This document shows positions 17,032-26,241 of a stretch of 64,000 nt of DNA, piece by piece. The notes below the pieces were generated by a model. It saw only the letters and a list, made by a program, of their open reading frames with translations. It was not told the origin of the DNA and did no database searches. This DNA is from Polaribacter sp. Q13 (GTDB lineage: Bacteria > Bacteroidota > Bacteroidia > Flavobacteriales > Flavobacteriaceae): NCBI RefSeq assembly GCF_016858305.2, contig NZ_CP074436.1, positions 2,810,001-2,874,000 on the forward strand. The letters are read 5' to 3'. A program made the position numbers and the translations under genes. Every line of letters starts with the position of its first letter. Position 1 is the stretch's first letter.

Positions 17032-17658
17032 ATGGATTTAGATAAGGTATTCCAAAACAATGAGGATTGGGTAAAAAAGAAATTATCTGTTAATGAAAAT
17101 TACTTTGAAGAATTAGGAAAAGGACAAAATCCTGAATTATTATATATTGGCTGTTCAGACAGTAGAGTTCCTGTAGGAGAGCTAATGGGAGCAAAACCCG
17201 GAGAAGTTTTTGTGCACCGTAATATAGCCAATATGGTTATTAGTATAGATTTAAATGTAATGTCTGTTTTAAATTATGCAATAGATCATTTAAAAGTGAA
17301 ACATGTTATTGTATGTGGGCATTATGGTTGTGGTGGTGTTAAAGCTGCTATGCAATCTTCTGATCTAGGTATATTAAACCCCTGGTTAAGAAACATTAGA
17401 GATGTATATAGAATTCATTCTAAAGAACTTAATTCTATAAAGGATGAAAAAACAAAATACGAACGATTAGTAGAGTTAAATGTAAAAGAACAGTGCGTAA
17501 ACTTAATTAAGACTGCTGCAGTACAAAAAGCATTTAGAGATCGTGGTTTAAAGGTACATGGCTGGGTTTTAGATATTCATACAGGGAAATTAATAGATCT
17601 TAAAATCAATTTTGAAAAATATTTAGAAGACATAATGCAAATTTATCATTTAGATTAA
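17032..17658 (+). CDS. can: Beta-carbonic anhydrase (Can type), module 2
   Basis: A 208-residue enzyme close to E. coli Can. Zinc ligands C41, H97 and C100, the dyad D43/R45 (CSDSRVPVGELMG), HRNIANMV and CGHYGCGGVKAA are all present. It interconverts CO2 and bicarbonate in the cytoplasm. It pairs with the STAS-bearing SulP upstream. It differs from the module 1 enzyme in subclass: here the active-site sequence reads CSDSR and GHYGCGG, there CIDSR and GHTACGA. Confidence 0.95.
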   Translation: MDLDKVFQNNEDWVKKKLSVNENYFEELGKGQNPELLYIGCSDSRVPVGELMGAKPGEVFVHRNIANMVISIDLNVMSVLNYAIDHLKVKHVIVCGHYGCGGVKAAMQSSDLGILNPWLRNIRDVYRIHSKELNSIKDEKTKYERLVELNVKEQCVNLIKTAAVQKAFRDRGLKVHGWVLDIHTGKLIDLKINFEKYLEDIMQIYHLD

Positions 17659-17696
17659 AAATAACCCCCAAGGGAAATTCCTTGGGGGTTATTTTT
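17657..17696. terminator. Bidirectional terminator
   Basis: Arms AAAATAACCCCCAAGG and CCTTGGGGGTTATTTT flank the GAAATT loop with A- and T-runs outside. It can serve both the carbonic anhydrase gene and the convergent cvpA-like gene. Confidence 0.85.
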
Positions 17697-17732
17697 AACT
17701 TTACTTTACTATATGTAATAACCGAAAAACTT

Positions 17733-18227
17733 TTATACAGGTTTTTCTTCCTTAATTATTGATGGAAAAATAGTTGGTGCCACTTTTTTTACTGGGCCAT
17801 ATAAAATAGATTCTTTTAATGTTTCCTTTTCTATAAAAGGGATTGTATCATTCATTTTTCCGAAGAAAATAAAAACAACGCTCAATATTAATCCTATTTT
17901 TAGTGCTCCAAAGACACCTCCTAATATTTTATTTATAATTCCTAGAGAAGCAAAATCTGCTATTTTAGTCAATGCTTTTCCAAGAAGTGCAATTACCACA
18001 ATTATAATTACAAAAGTAATAGCAAAAGAGGCTAAAGAAATATATTCTGGTTTCCAAGAAACATACTCTTTTAAAAAATCGGAAGCAAAATAAGAAAAAT
18101 GGATTGCTTCATACACACCCCCTATTAGCGCTACCAAAGAGGCTACTTCTACAAACAAGCCTTTTAATAATCCTCTTACAAAACCAAAAAGCAATAAAGA
18201 TGCTATTATAATATCAAAAATATTCAT
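17733..18227 (-). CDS. CvpA family membrane protein
   Basis: A 164-residue inner-membrane protein with four hydrophobic segments. The CvpA pattern is visible: DIIIASLLLFGFVRGLLKG at the start, then FAITFVIIIVV and a glycine-rich GIINKILGGVFGALKIGLI. Relatives are needed for colicin V production in E. coli and more widely affect envelope homeostasis; the molecular activity is not settled. It is transcribed away from the gene at 18310 and converges on the carbonic anhydrase gene. Confidence 0.88.
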   Translation of the reverse strand: MNIFDIIIASLLLFGFVRGLLKGLFVEVASLVALIGGVYEAIHFSYFASDFLKEYVSWKPEYISLASFAITFVIIIVVIALLGKALTKIADFASLGIINKILGGVFGALKIGLILSVVFIFFGKMNDTIPFIEKETLKESILYGPVKKVAPTIFPSIIKEEKPV

Positions 18228-18309
18228 TAAATTAATTTCCCCAAACCTACATAATTTTTTGTCAATTTAAAAATGTCGGTTGTATCTTTACCACTTATAA
18301 AATAATAAG

Positions 18310-18660
18310 ATGCCAAAAATAATGACCTTAAAAGAAAAGTGGGATTTGTTAGTTAGCAAATTAACCAATCAATTTGCAGATGGAGATGAATTAAATATGG
18401 ATGGAATTATCTATCTAATTGGCGTACAAGAATTAGGGCAAGGAAAAATAGAATTTAAAAAAGACGAAAAAGTAAACTTAATGCATATTGCTATTTGTAA
18501 GCTTCTTGAACCTTATGGCTATTACGAATTTGAATTTTTTGATGATGATGGTTGGCCACATTACAAAACACTTACAGAGCTGCCAAACTTAAAACCTGGA
18601 GAACAAACGGTTTTAATGAAAGAGGCTGTAATTAACTATTTTGATGCCTTAAAATATTAA
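18310..18660 (+). CDS. Conserved hypothetical protein
   Basis: A 116-residue soluble, acidic protein without signal peptide or membrane segments. Notable pieces are MTLKEKWDLLVSKL, DGIIYLIGVQELGQG and the aromatic/acidic YYEFEFFDDDGWPHY. It ends in a helix (VLMKEAVINYFDALKY). It resembles short proteins seen across Flavobacteriaceae, but I know of no function. It stands alone, divergent from cvpA. Confidence 0.75.
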   Translation: MPKIMTLKEKWDLLVSKLTNQFADGDELNMDGIIYLIGVQELGQGKIEFKKDEKVNLMHIAICKLLEPYGYYEFEFFDDDGWPHYKTLTELPNLKPGEQTVLMKEAVINYFDALKY

Positions 18661-19005
18661 TAGTCCTTTATTCTTACACACTATTAAAAAGAAGGGATTT
18701 CTCCTAAAGTCGGATGATAAAACTGGGTAGTAAAAAAATTAGAAATAGTAATAGAAAACACGTAAAACAGTACAATTGTCATCTCTTCGAAAGGAGAAAT
18801 CTCATAACAGTGAAATCTCATCAACGAGCATTTTTCAATGCCTTCCCTATTCCGGATGAAGCGCCAATTAACTAAGCAACTTTATTATTAAAAGGCATAA
18901 TTTAGATTTTTTAAGATACAATATACCTAATTTAATAGAGAAATAGTACTTTTGGTACGCTTCTTGAAAATAGCTTATAAAGAACAAATCAACCGTAAAA
19001 AAAAA
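18661..19005. other. Intergenic region with a degenerate inverted element
   Basis: Two 10-bp arms, GATTTCTCCT (18696-18705) and AGGAGAAATC (18792-18801), are exact reverse complements 86 nt apart; the second is followed by CTCATAACAG and AATCTCATCAACGAGC. The words resemble intergenic repeats common in Flavobacteriaceae (recognised from memory, not checked). No ORF is supported. The 3' end holds the promoter of the thioredoxin operon. Confidence 0.45.
18947..18954 (+). promoter_or_regulatory. Putative -7 element of the thioredoxin pair
   Basis: TACTTTTG fits TAnnTTTG exactly and lies 51 nt before the chosen ATG at 19006. It also argues against starting the gene at the in-frame TTG at 18952, which would lie inside the promoter. 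Confidence 0.5.
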
Positions 19006-20370
19006 ATGAAAAAAATACTCGCTCTTATATTCTTAATTTCTTCATTCGCACACGCACAATATACAGTTAATGCCACCATGTCTCCAACAATAGATACAGA
19101 TTGGGTTATATTGTACAAAATAGAAGGTGCATCACAAAGATTTATTCAAAACTCTAAAATTAAGATAGATACTATTAGTGTTCAAGGCAAAAAACAAGCC
19201 TTAGGCAGCTTTAGTTTTACATTACCAGAAAACACAAAAATAGGTTCTTATAGAATAACCTATAATTTAGAAAATGCAGGTTTTGTAGATTTTATTTTTA
19301 ATAAAGAAGATGTAAGTTTTGGATTTAATCCAAAATATGCAAACCAAACGGTAACTTTTACAACCTCTAAAGAAAATATGGTATATAAAAGTTATTTAGA
19401 CAAAAATTCTAAAGCGCAAGAAACATTAGATTCTATACAAGTTGCAGCCTTACAAAGCCCCGATTTAAATCTAAAAAAGAAATACAAAAAGGCTTTAAAT
19501 AAAGTAAATGAAATTCAAAAAAATTATTTAGAAGCATCAAATGGCATGTATGTTCAGCCATTTATAAAAGCTTCCTTAAGAAATAACCCACCAGAAATTC
19601 TAGAGACTCCAGAAAAGTATATGTCTAATATGATCGATACTTTTTTTGACAATATTGACTTTAATAACGAAACATTACTAAACTCTTCTTTTTTAACTAG
19701 TAGAATAACAGATTATGTCTTTTATATTAACTATTCTGAAGATAAGGAAACACAACAAAATTTATTTAAAAAATCTGTAGATACAGTGCTTTCTAAAATT
19801 AATAATGTCACTTATAAAAAAGATGTAATTGAATTTTTAGTTACGCAGTTTGAAACATCAATGAACTTAGAATTAATAGACTATTTATTTGAAACTCATT
19901 ACAACAAATTACCAGCTAACCTACAAGATAAAAAATTTAAAGAGGGAAAAAAAGCTTTATTTGCAGCAGAAATAGGTAGAATAGCTCCAGATTTCTCTTG
20001 GAAAGAAGACGGTAAAGTACTCACGCTTTCTAAATTAAAAGATGCAGAAAATTATTTATTGATATTTTGGAGTACTACTTGCTCTCATTGTTTACACGAA
20101 ATTCCACTAGTATATAAATATTTAAAAGAAAATAAAAAAGTAAAAGTAATTGCGTTTTCTTTAGAAAAAGATGCTTTTGGTTGGAATAGCTACAAAAAAA
20201 CTTTACCTAATTGGCATCATGTGTTAGGTTTAAATAAATGGCAAAATAAAACTGCCAGAACCTATAATATTGTTTCTACACCAAGTTATTTTATTTTAGA
20301 TGCAAACAAAAAAATTATAGCAAAACCAGAGCTATTAAAAGATGTAAAACAATTTTTTACTGAAAAGTAA
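19006..20370 (+). CDS. TlpA-like thioredoxin-fold protein with N-terminal extension
   Basis: A 454-residue exported protein. Signal peptide MKKILALIFLISSFAHAQ, a mainly beta N-terminal region (about 20-130, DUF4369-like), a helical middle, and a C-terminal TlpA/AhpC-TSA domain with redox motif CSHC in the context FWSTTCSHCLHEIP. This layout belongs to periplasmic thiol-disulfide oxidoreductases of Bacteroidota. The frame reaches TTG 18952, but ATG 19006 gives the signal peptide directly and leaves room for the promoter. Its stop overlaps the next start by one base (TAATG), so the two thioredoxins are co-translated. Confidence 0.88.
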   Translation: MKKILALIFLISSFAHAQYTVNATMSPTIDTDWVILYKIEGASQRFIQNSKIKIDTISVQGKKQALGSFSFTLPENTKIGSYRITYNLENAGFVDFIFNKEDVSFGFNPKYANQTVTFTTSKENMVYKSYLDKNSKAQETLDSIQVAALQSPDLNLKKKYKKALNKVNEIQKNYLEASNGMYVQPFIKASLRNNPPEILETPEKYMSNMIDTFFDNIDFNNETLLNSSFLTSRITDYVFYINYSEDKETQQNLFKKSVDTVLSKINNVTYKKDVIEFLVTQFETSMNLELIDYLFETHYNKLPANLQDKKFKEGKKALFAAEIGRIAPDFSWKEDGKVLTLSKLKDAENYLLIFWSTTCSHCLHEIPLVYKYLKENKKVKVIAFSLEKDAFGWNSYKKTLPNWHHVLGLNKWQNKTARTYNIVSTPSYFILDANKKIIAKPELLKDVKQFFTEK

Positions 20371-20861
20371 TGCTAAAAAACATACTATTTTCATGTACTT
20401 TGTTTATCAGTCTATCCGTTTTGAGTCAGCAAAATTTTAAATTAAAAGATACTGCTCCAAATTTTAAATTATGGCTTATAGATGGTTCTAAATTAACCAA
20501 TGAAGACACTAAAGGAAAAGTAGTTGTTTTAAAATTTTGGTTTACCTCTTGCATGCCATGTTTAACCGATATTCCTACATTAAATAGCCTTGTAAAAGAG
20601 TTTGAAAAAAGAGATGATATTTTATTTATTGCACCTGCATTAGACAGAAAACCTGTTATAGAAAAATTATTAGAAGTACATCCTTTTCACTTTAAAATTG
20701 CTTATTCTGCTATGGATGTTAGCCGAAAATTTAACAAACAACAGGTTTATCCATCGTATTTTATCATCAATAAAAAAGGAGAAATTACTTATATAGATAG
20801 TGGCAGCAAAAAATCTGATGTTAAAAATCTAAGAGAAGCAATTATAAAATCTTTAAAGTAA
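20370..20861 (+). CDS. TlpA/ResA-like periplasmic thioredoxin
   Basis: A 163-residue exported thioredoxin. Signal peptide 1-20 (ends VLSQQ), then the AhpC/TSA-type fold with GKVVVLKFWFTSC and redox motif CMPC at 61-64, and the cis-proline region QQVYPSYFIIN. It is coupled to the preceding, larger thioredoxin-fold protein and probably works with it in reducing or handling periplasmic thiols. Partner cytochrome or disulfide isomerase genes are not seen. Confidence 0.88.
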   Translation: MLKNILFSCTLFISLSVLSQQNFKLKDTAPNFKLWLIDGSKLTNEDTKGKVVVLKFWFTSCMPCLTDIPTLNSLVKEFEKRDDILFIAPALDRKPVIEKLLEVHPFHFKIAYSAMDVSRKFNKQQVYPSYFIINKKGEITYIDSGSKKSDVKNLREAIIKSLK

Positions 20862-20866
20862 ATAGA

Positions 20867-21772
20867 TCACTTCTTATTCTTTGCCTGTTTTAAAGAGGTG
20901 ATAACAATACCAATTATCACCAAAAATGCACCAAAAAATTGAAGTAACGTTAATCTTTCTCCTAAGAAAAAAGACGCTAATACAATTGTAGATATAGGCC
21001 CAACACCCGCTACAATTGCAAAATTAGAAGAGCTAATCATTTTTATGGAAGTACTTACTAAAAAAGAAGGAATTACCGTTGCAAAGATTGCAATTACAAA
21101 TCCATAACCATAGACTTGCCAAGGTAAATTAAACAAGTCTGTTTCTCCCATAAAACTAAAGTGTACAAACACACACAAACAAGAAACTAACATGGCATAA
21201 GCCGTAAATTTAACCACTCCAAATTTAGGAATTAACCAACCACTTCCAACCAAATAAGAGGCATAGGTTATGGCACTTAAAAGCACAAAAAAGCCTCCTA
21301 AATACACGTTGTTTCCAGAAATGTCTACTTCATCAGAAAAAGCAATTACAATTCCTAAATAAGATAAAAAGATAGCAAGTGCTTGAAATTTGGTAATAGG
21401 TTGTTTAAATAAGAGCCTATTTAATAAAATTACAATTGTTGGGTATACAAATAAAATAATACGTTCTAAACTCGCTTTAATATAGGTTAAACCCTCAAAA
21501 TCGAAATAGCTTGCTAGATAATAACCTACTACCCCAAAAAACACCACCCAATAATAATCTTTTTTAGTAATATTAATATGATGATTTTCTTTTCGGTACA
21601 AGTACGCGATTACCACATAAAAAGGAAATGAAAATAACATTCTTAGTAACAACATGGTAATTGCATCTACATTATAATTGTATGCAAGCTTCACCATTAC
21701 TGCTTTAGAAGAAAAAAGCACAATGCCCAAAACACCTAAGAAAACACCCAACCAAAAGTTTTTTTTCATCAT
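20867..21772 (-). CDS. EamA/DMT-family transporter
   Basis: A 301-residue protein with ten predicted membrane segments in two EamA repeats (about 8-145 and 155-292). FDFEGLTYIKASLERIILFVYP and GPISTIVLASFFLGERLTLLQ (quoted in part) carry the family's small-residue and GE motif. Drug/metabolite transporters usually export amino acids, metabolites or nucleobases; the substrate cannot be inferred. It converges on the thioredoxin operon with a 5-nt gap. Confidence 0.9.
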   Translation of the reverse strand: MMKKNFWLGVFLGVLGIVLFSSKAVMVKLAYNYNVDAITMLLLRMLFSFPFYVVIAYLYRKENHHINITKKDYYWVVFFGVVGYYLASYFDFEGLTYIKASLERIILFVYPTIVILLNRLLFKQPITKFQALAIFLSYLGIVIAFSDEVDISGNNVYLGGFFVLLSAITYASYLVGSGWLIPKFGVVKFTAYAMLVSCLCVFVHFSFMGETDLFNLPWQVYGYGFVIAIFATVIPSFLVSTSIKMISSSNFAIVAGVGPISTIVLASFFLGERLTLLQFFGAFLVIIGIVITSLKQAKNKK

Positions 21773-22023
21773 AAGACGAAACTAAAACTTAGGGTTTTAA
21801 AAAAATGTTTTCAAATTAAACGAATACGATGTTCAGAAAGGTATCTATGCTATTAATTCTGAGATTTAGGTTTACCTAAATACGTTTAGCTCTAAAAAAT
21901 ATCGGTTGTCAAAAACTGAATCAACAACCTCGATCTACTGGCAAGGAGTATGCTTCCGAGACTAATACTTTTCATTTGTAGTAAAGCCAATGGGGAATTA
22001 AATACTTAGCTATCGCCCTGCGA
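21773..22023. other. Intergenic region with degenerate repeat words
   Basis: The 251 nt hold a small perfect palindrome (ATTTAGG-TTTA-CCTAAAT, 21864-21881) and GC-richer pieces such as GAGTATGCTTCCGAGAC that read like traces of a genome-wide intergenic repeat. No ORF is convincing. Confidence 0.35.
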
Positions 22024-22383
22024 TTAAAAATGAAGAAAAGCATCTTCTAAATGCTCAATTTTTGTTTTATTTTTTTGATGAATAATGGCAATAATATCAA
22101 ACCGAACCTCAACATCTAAATCTTTTTCTACCACATAATAATCTATTGCAGAAACTAATAATTTAATTTTTTTTTCTTTTACAGCATCTTGTGGTTCTTC
22201 AAAATAATCTGAACTTCTTGTTTTTACTTCAACAGCCGCTAATATTTCTCCTTTTTGAGCAATAATATCTACCTCTGCTTTTAAATAACGATAGTTTGTT
22301 TCTAGGATTTTATAATCGCTTTTTAATAAAAAATCGATGGCTAACTTTTCTCCTATTTTACCAAGTTCATTGTGTTCTGCCAT
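22024..22383 (-). CDS. yraN: YraN family (UPF0102) endonuclease-like protein
   Basis: A 119-residue protein with a complete UPF0102 pattern: NELGKIGEKLAIDFL, ILETNYRYLKAEVDIIAQ, and AAVEVKTRSSDYF. The E, D and ExK residues fit a PD-(D/E)XK nuclease-like core. Family members are conserved in bacteria, and a role in DNA processing or transformation has been suggested but not settled. It lies upstream of the LD-carboxypeptidase gene on the opposite side of a small terminator. Confidence 0.9.
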   Translation of the reverse strand: MAEHNELGKIGEKLAIDFLLKSDYKILETNYRYLKAEVDIIAQKGEILAAVEVKTRSSDYFEEPQDAVKEKKIKLLVSAIDYYVVEKDLDVEVRFDIIAIIHQKNKTKIEHLEDAFLHF

Positions 22384-22463
22384 AGTAATAGTTTAAAGTA
22401 TTCAGTGGCAGTTTTCAGTCATCAAATTGCCAATGTGTTAATTTACAAAATAATTGACAAACC

Positions 22464-22496
22464 AAACCTCAAAGATTTTAAAACCCCTTGAGGTTT
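22464..22496 (-). terminator. Hairpin after the LD-carboxypeptidase gene
   Basis: AAACCTCAA (22464-22472) pairs exactly with TTGAGGTTT (22488-22496) across a 15-nt AT-rich loop, about 20 nt past the stop codon of the minus-strand gene. It is followed on that strand by TGGTTTGTC. Confidence 0.5.
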
Positions 22497-22517
22497 ACTT
22501 TATAAAAACACATTAAT

Positions 22518-23501
22518 TTATTCTTCATAAACAACAGAACTCTGTCCAGATCCAACGGTTAATTCAATATTTCTTCCTAAAATCAAAGCTCGGTTATCTG
22601 GTTTATGTCCGGCAGGAAAATCAAATAAAACAGGAAAATCGTATTCTTTTACAACATCTAAAACTAGTTCTTCAATAGTATGTCCCCATTTGGTAGAATT
22701 GTATTTAATTTTAGAAATATCACCAATTATTAAACCTTTACAATTATTAAAATAACCCGCTCTTTTTAAGCTTTGTAACATTCTGTCGATGCTATATTTG
22801 TATTCTCCAATTTCTTCAACAAAAAGTATTTTTCCTTTAGTATCCGTCTGACTATTTGAGCCCAACATAGAAGATAATAATGCCAAGTTTCCACCAACTA
22901 TTTGTCCGTTAGCAATACCTTTTCTATTGTATTTAGAAGAAGGAATAGTGTACTTTAATTGTTTTCCGAAAAGTGCTTTTTTAAACGATGCTAGAGTTTC
23001 TAAAATTAATTCTGGTTTATCATCTACACTTGTGCCCATCATTGCGTGCATGGTTTCTACACCTAAATTATGAATATGACTGTGAAAAGCAGTAATATCT
23101 GAGTAACCAATTATCCATTTTGGATGTTTTAAAAATGCCGTATAATCTAATCTATCTAAAACCCTTACAGAACCATAACCACCACGTCCTGCCCAAATTG
23201 CTTTTATATTTGGGTTGTCTAAAGCTTTTTGAAAATCTGCCGTTCTTTCTTCATCAGAACCTGCAAAATGACCGTTCTGATTAAAAATATGTTTTCCTAA
23301 AACTACTTTTAAGCCCCAACTTTCTGCTAATTTTTTTGCTTTAAAAATAGTTTCTTGCCTATTTTTTAAAATTCCTGCAGGCGCTACAATAGCAATCGTG
23401 TCTCCCTTTTGTAAATAAGGTGGCGTAATTAATTTATCTTGGGCATTTACGGATGAGAAAATCATCAAAACTAAGGCGGTAAAAATCGTTTTTTTATTCA
23501 A
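22518..23501 (-). CDS. LD-carboxypeptidase (MccF/LdcA family, peptidase S66)
   Basis: A 327-residue S66 serine peptidase. Signal peptide MNKKTIFTALVLMIFSSVNAQ comes directly from the TTG at 23499-23501; an ATG at 23567 in the same frame would add 22 residues before it and is less likely. The Ser-Glu-His triad is visible: Ser in IIGYSDITAF, Glu in FVEEIGEYKYS, His in PAGHKPDNRAL. GRGGYGSVR is the substrate-loop signature. The enzyme trims D-amino acids from murein tetrapeptides during recycling, or inactivates peptide-nucleotide antibiotics in the MccF branch. The signal peptide favours a periplasmic place. Confidence 0.87.
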   Translation of the reverse strand: MNKKTIFTALVLMIFSSVNAQDKLITPPYLQKGDTIAIVAPAGILKNRQETIFKAKKLAESWGLKVVLGKHIFNQNGHFAGSDEERTADFQKALDNPNIKAIWAGRGGYGSVRVLDRLDYTAFLKHPKWIIGYSDITAFHSHIHNLGVETMHAMMGTSVDDKPELILETLASFKKALFGKQLKYTIPSSKYNRKGIANGQIVGGNLALLSSMLGSNSQTDTKGKILFVEEIGEYKYSIDRMLQSLKRAGYFNNCKGLIIGDISKIKYNSTKWGHTIEELVLDVVKEYDFPVLFDFPAGHKPDNRALILGRNIELTVGSGQSSVVYEE

Positions 23502-23591
23502 AATGTGTCTTGTTTCTTGGTTGGAATACTCTAAAAATGTATTTACTGTAAATGTATTAATTTTCAATGGTTTTTAAAACTCCCTTTTTCG

Positions 23592-23599
23592 TACTTTTG
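23592..23599 (+). promoter_or_regulatory. Putative -7 element of metG
   Basis: TACTTTTG, an exact match to TAnnTTTG, lies 38 nt before the metG start codon. No clear -33 element is seen. Confidence 0.5.
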
Positions 23600-23637
23600 C
23601 ACTTCAAAATTCAGTCCAAAATTAATACATAGAACAC

Positions 23638-25692
23638 ATGAGTGCTCCAAGAAGATATACAATTACTGCCGCTTTACCATATACAAACGGTCCCATACAT
23701 ATTGGTCATTTAGCAGGCGTTTACGTTCCTGCAGATATTTATGCGCGTTATTTACGTTTAACGGGTAATGATGTTGCCTACATTTCTGGTTCGGATGAGC
23801 ACGGTGCTGCCATACCAATGAAAGCAAAAAAAGAAGGTGTTTCTCCGCAAGTGATTATTGATAAATACCACGGAATTATTAAAAAATCTTTTGAAGATTT
23901 CGGAATTTCTTTTGATAACTACTCTAGAACCTCCTCTAAAATTCATCATGAAACTGCTTCTGATTTTTTTACAAAATTGTATAATGATGGCGAATTTATA
24001 GAAGAAGTTTCTGCTCAATTGTATGATGAAGAAGCAAATCAGTTTTTAGCAGATAGATTTGTGGTTGGAACTTGCCCAAAATGTGGTTTCGAAGAAAGTT
24101 ATGGAGACCAATGTGAAAACTGCGGAACAAGCCATAATGCAACTGATTTAATAAACCCAAAATCTTCTATTACAGGAAACACACCAAGTTTAAAAGAAAC
24201 AAAACACTGGTTTTTACCTTTAGATAAACACGAAGCTTTTTTACGTGAGTGGATTTTAGAAGGGCATAAAAAAGATTGGAAACCTAATGTTTACGGACAA
24301 GTAAAAAGTTGGGTAGAAGATGGTTTAAGACCAAGAGCCGTAACGAGAGATTTAGATTGGGGAATTCCGGTTCCTTTAAAAGATGCCGAAGGAAAAGTGC
24401 TATATGTTTGGTTTGATGCGCCAATTGGATACATTTCATCTACCAAAGAATGGGCAGCAAGAGAAGGCAAAAATTGGGAAGATTACTGGAAAAAAGACGA
24501 TACTAAATTGGTGCATTTTATAGGGAAAGACAATATTGTTTTTCACTGTATTATTTTCCCTGCCATGTTAAAAGCACACGGAGATTATATTTTACCAGAT
24601 AATGTACCTGCAAATGAGTTCTTAAATTTAGAAGGAAATAAATTATCAACGTCTAAAAATTGGGCTGTTTGGTTACACGAATATTTAGAAGAATTTCCAA
24701 ATCAGCAAGATGTTTTACGTTACACCTTAACAGCAAACGCACCAGAAAGTAAAGACAACGATTTTACTTGGAAAGATTTTCAGGCTAAAAACAACAACGA
24801 ATTGGTTGCTATTTTTGGTAATTTTATTAACAGAGTAGTGGTTTTAACCAATAAATATTATGAAGGGATTGTTCCTGCTCCAAATGATTTTACAGAAGTA
24901 GATGAAGATGTTTTAGCCGCTGTAAAAGAGTTTCCAAATATTATTGGAAAGTCTATTGAAAGATATCGTTTTAGAGAAGCAAGCCAAGAATTAATGAACT
25001 TAGCTAGACTTGGTAACAAGTATTTAGCAGATGAAGAGCCTTGGAAAGTTATAAAAGTAGATGCAGAACGCGTACAAACAATTATGTATGTTGCTTTGCA
25101 AATTTCTGCTGCTTTAGCCGTAGTTTCTAAACCATTTTTACCGTTTACTTCAGATAAATTAAAAGGGATTTTAAATATTGATGATGCTCTTTCTTGGGAA
25201 GATGTTACAGAAAAGGATGTTTTATTACCAGCAGCTCACCAAATAAACAAAGCCGAATTGTTGTTTTCTAAAATTGAAGATCAAACGATAGAAGCTCAAG
25301 TAGAAAAATTAGAAGCGACTAAAATTGCCAACGAACAAGAAAATAAAGTGGTAGAACCACAAAAAGAAACCATAGAATTTGATGACTTTACCAAATTAGA
25401 TATTAGAATTGGTACCATTTTAGAAGCTGAAAAAGTAGCTAAAACAAAGAAGCTTTTAAAGTTAAAAGTTGATGTTGGTATAGACACAAGAACTATTGTT
25501 TCTGGTATTGCAGAAAGCTTTTCTCCAGAAGATATTATTGGCCAACAAGTGTCTGTATTAGTAAATTTAGCACCAAGAAAAATTAGAGGTGTAGAAAGCC
25601 AAGGAATGATTTTAATGACAGATACTCCTGATGGAAAACTAGCTTTTGTAGAACCTACAAAGGCAGTTAAAAATGGGCAACAGGTTAGTTAA
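23638..25692 (+). CDS. metG: Methionine--tRNA ligase
   Basis: A 684-residue MetRS. The HIGH motif is HIGH at 21-24; a zinc knuckle CPKC...CENC lies at about 143-159; the KMSKS loop reads KLSTSKN (about 337), as usual for this branch. The C-terminal extension (about 575-684, starting [19 protein letters not shown]) is the Trbp111-type tRNA-binding domain that dimerises the enzyme. It charges tRNA-Met in the cytoplasm. It is monocistronic, with its own promoter and terminator. Confidence 0.98.
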   Translation: MSAPRRYTITAALPYTNGPIHIGHLAGVYVPADIYARYLRLTGNDVAYISGSDEHGAAIPMKAKKEGVSPQVIIDKYHGIIKKSFEDFGISFDNYSRTSSKIHHETASDFFTKLYNDGEFIEEVSAQLYDEEANQFLADRFVVGTCPKCGFEESYGDQCENCGTSHNATDLINPKSSITGNTPSLKETKHWFLPLDKHEAFLREWILEGHKKDWKPNVYGQVKSWVEDGLRPRAVTRDLDWGIPVPLKDAEGKVLYVWFDAPIGYISSTKEWAAREGKNWEDYWKKDDTKLVHFIGKDNIVFHCIIFPAMLKAHGDYILPDNVPANEFLNLEGNKLSTSKNWAVWLHEYLEEFPNQQDVLRYTLTANAPESKDNDFTWKDFQAKNNNELVAIFGNFINRVVVLTNKYYEGIVPAPNDFTEVDEDVLAAVKEFPNIIGKSIERYRFREASQELMNLARLGNKYLADEEPWKVIKVDAERVQTIMYVALQISAALAVVSKPFLPFTSDKLKGILNIDDALSWEDVTEKDVLLPAAHQINKAELLFSKIEDQTIEAQVEKLEATKIANEQENKVVEPQKETIEFDDFTKLDIRIGTILEAEKVAKTKKLLKLKVDVGIDTRTIVSGIAESFSPEDIIGQQVSVLVNLAPRKIRGVESQGMILMTDTPDGKLAFVEPTKAVKNGQQVS

Positions 25693-25706
25693 TACAAACT
25701 TATTTA

Positions 25707-25743
25707 TATAAAAGAAAGTCGCTTTTAGCGACTTTCTTTTATA
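25707..25743 (+). terminator. Rho-independent terminator of metG
   Basis: A 16-bp perfect stem TATAAAAGAAAGTCGC / GCGACTTTCTTTTATA with a TTTTA loop is followed by TTTTTAC. Confidence 0.85.
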
Positions 25744-26241
25744 TTTTTACAGAAGTATTTCTGCATATAGTTTTATCTTTTTTGATATAAAGAGAAATCA
25801 CAAAAAGTTACGCCGTATTGTACAATCTGGTTTGTGAGACTTCTCCTTTATTCAAAGCAGTAAGTTTTTAGGGTATAGCGTTTTTAAATAAAAACAACTA
25901 TTATTCAATATTTAAAAGAAAATTACAATTTTTTACAAGAAATAAATTATTATTCATAAATTACAACACATAATATAACTTTATATCGAGAATTATAAAC
26001 GATTCACAGATCATTTTATTCACTTTAACGAAATAAAACACTAGACATCAAATAATTAAATAATTTAGCACCAAGGTAATATAATCCCTATAAAGTATTT
26101 AGAGAAGTAATTTGTTAGAAATCCCTAAATTTATAACAAACTAAAGTTACTCTCCCTATGCTAAATCGCTAAAACATTCATTTGTTTTTAGCGATTTTCA
26201 TTTTACTCAAAATTCATTTTAAATTTAATACTTCTAGTAGA
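25744..26241. other. Long AT-rich intergenic region
   Basis: About 500 nt between convergent genes. A trace of the repeat word GAGACTTCTCCTTTA is at 25837-25851. A hairpin AAATCGCTAAAA / TTTTAGCGATTT (26163-26174 and 26186-26197) may end the minus-strand oxidoreductase transcript. No ORF or RNA gene is recognisable in the rest. Confidence 0.45.
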
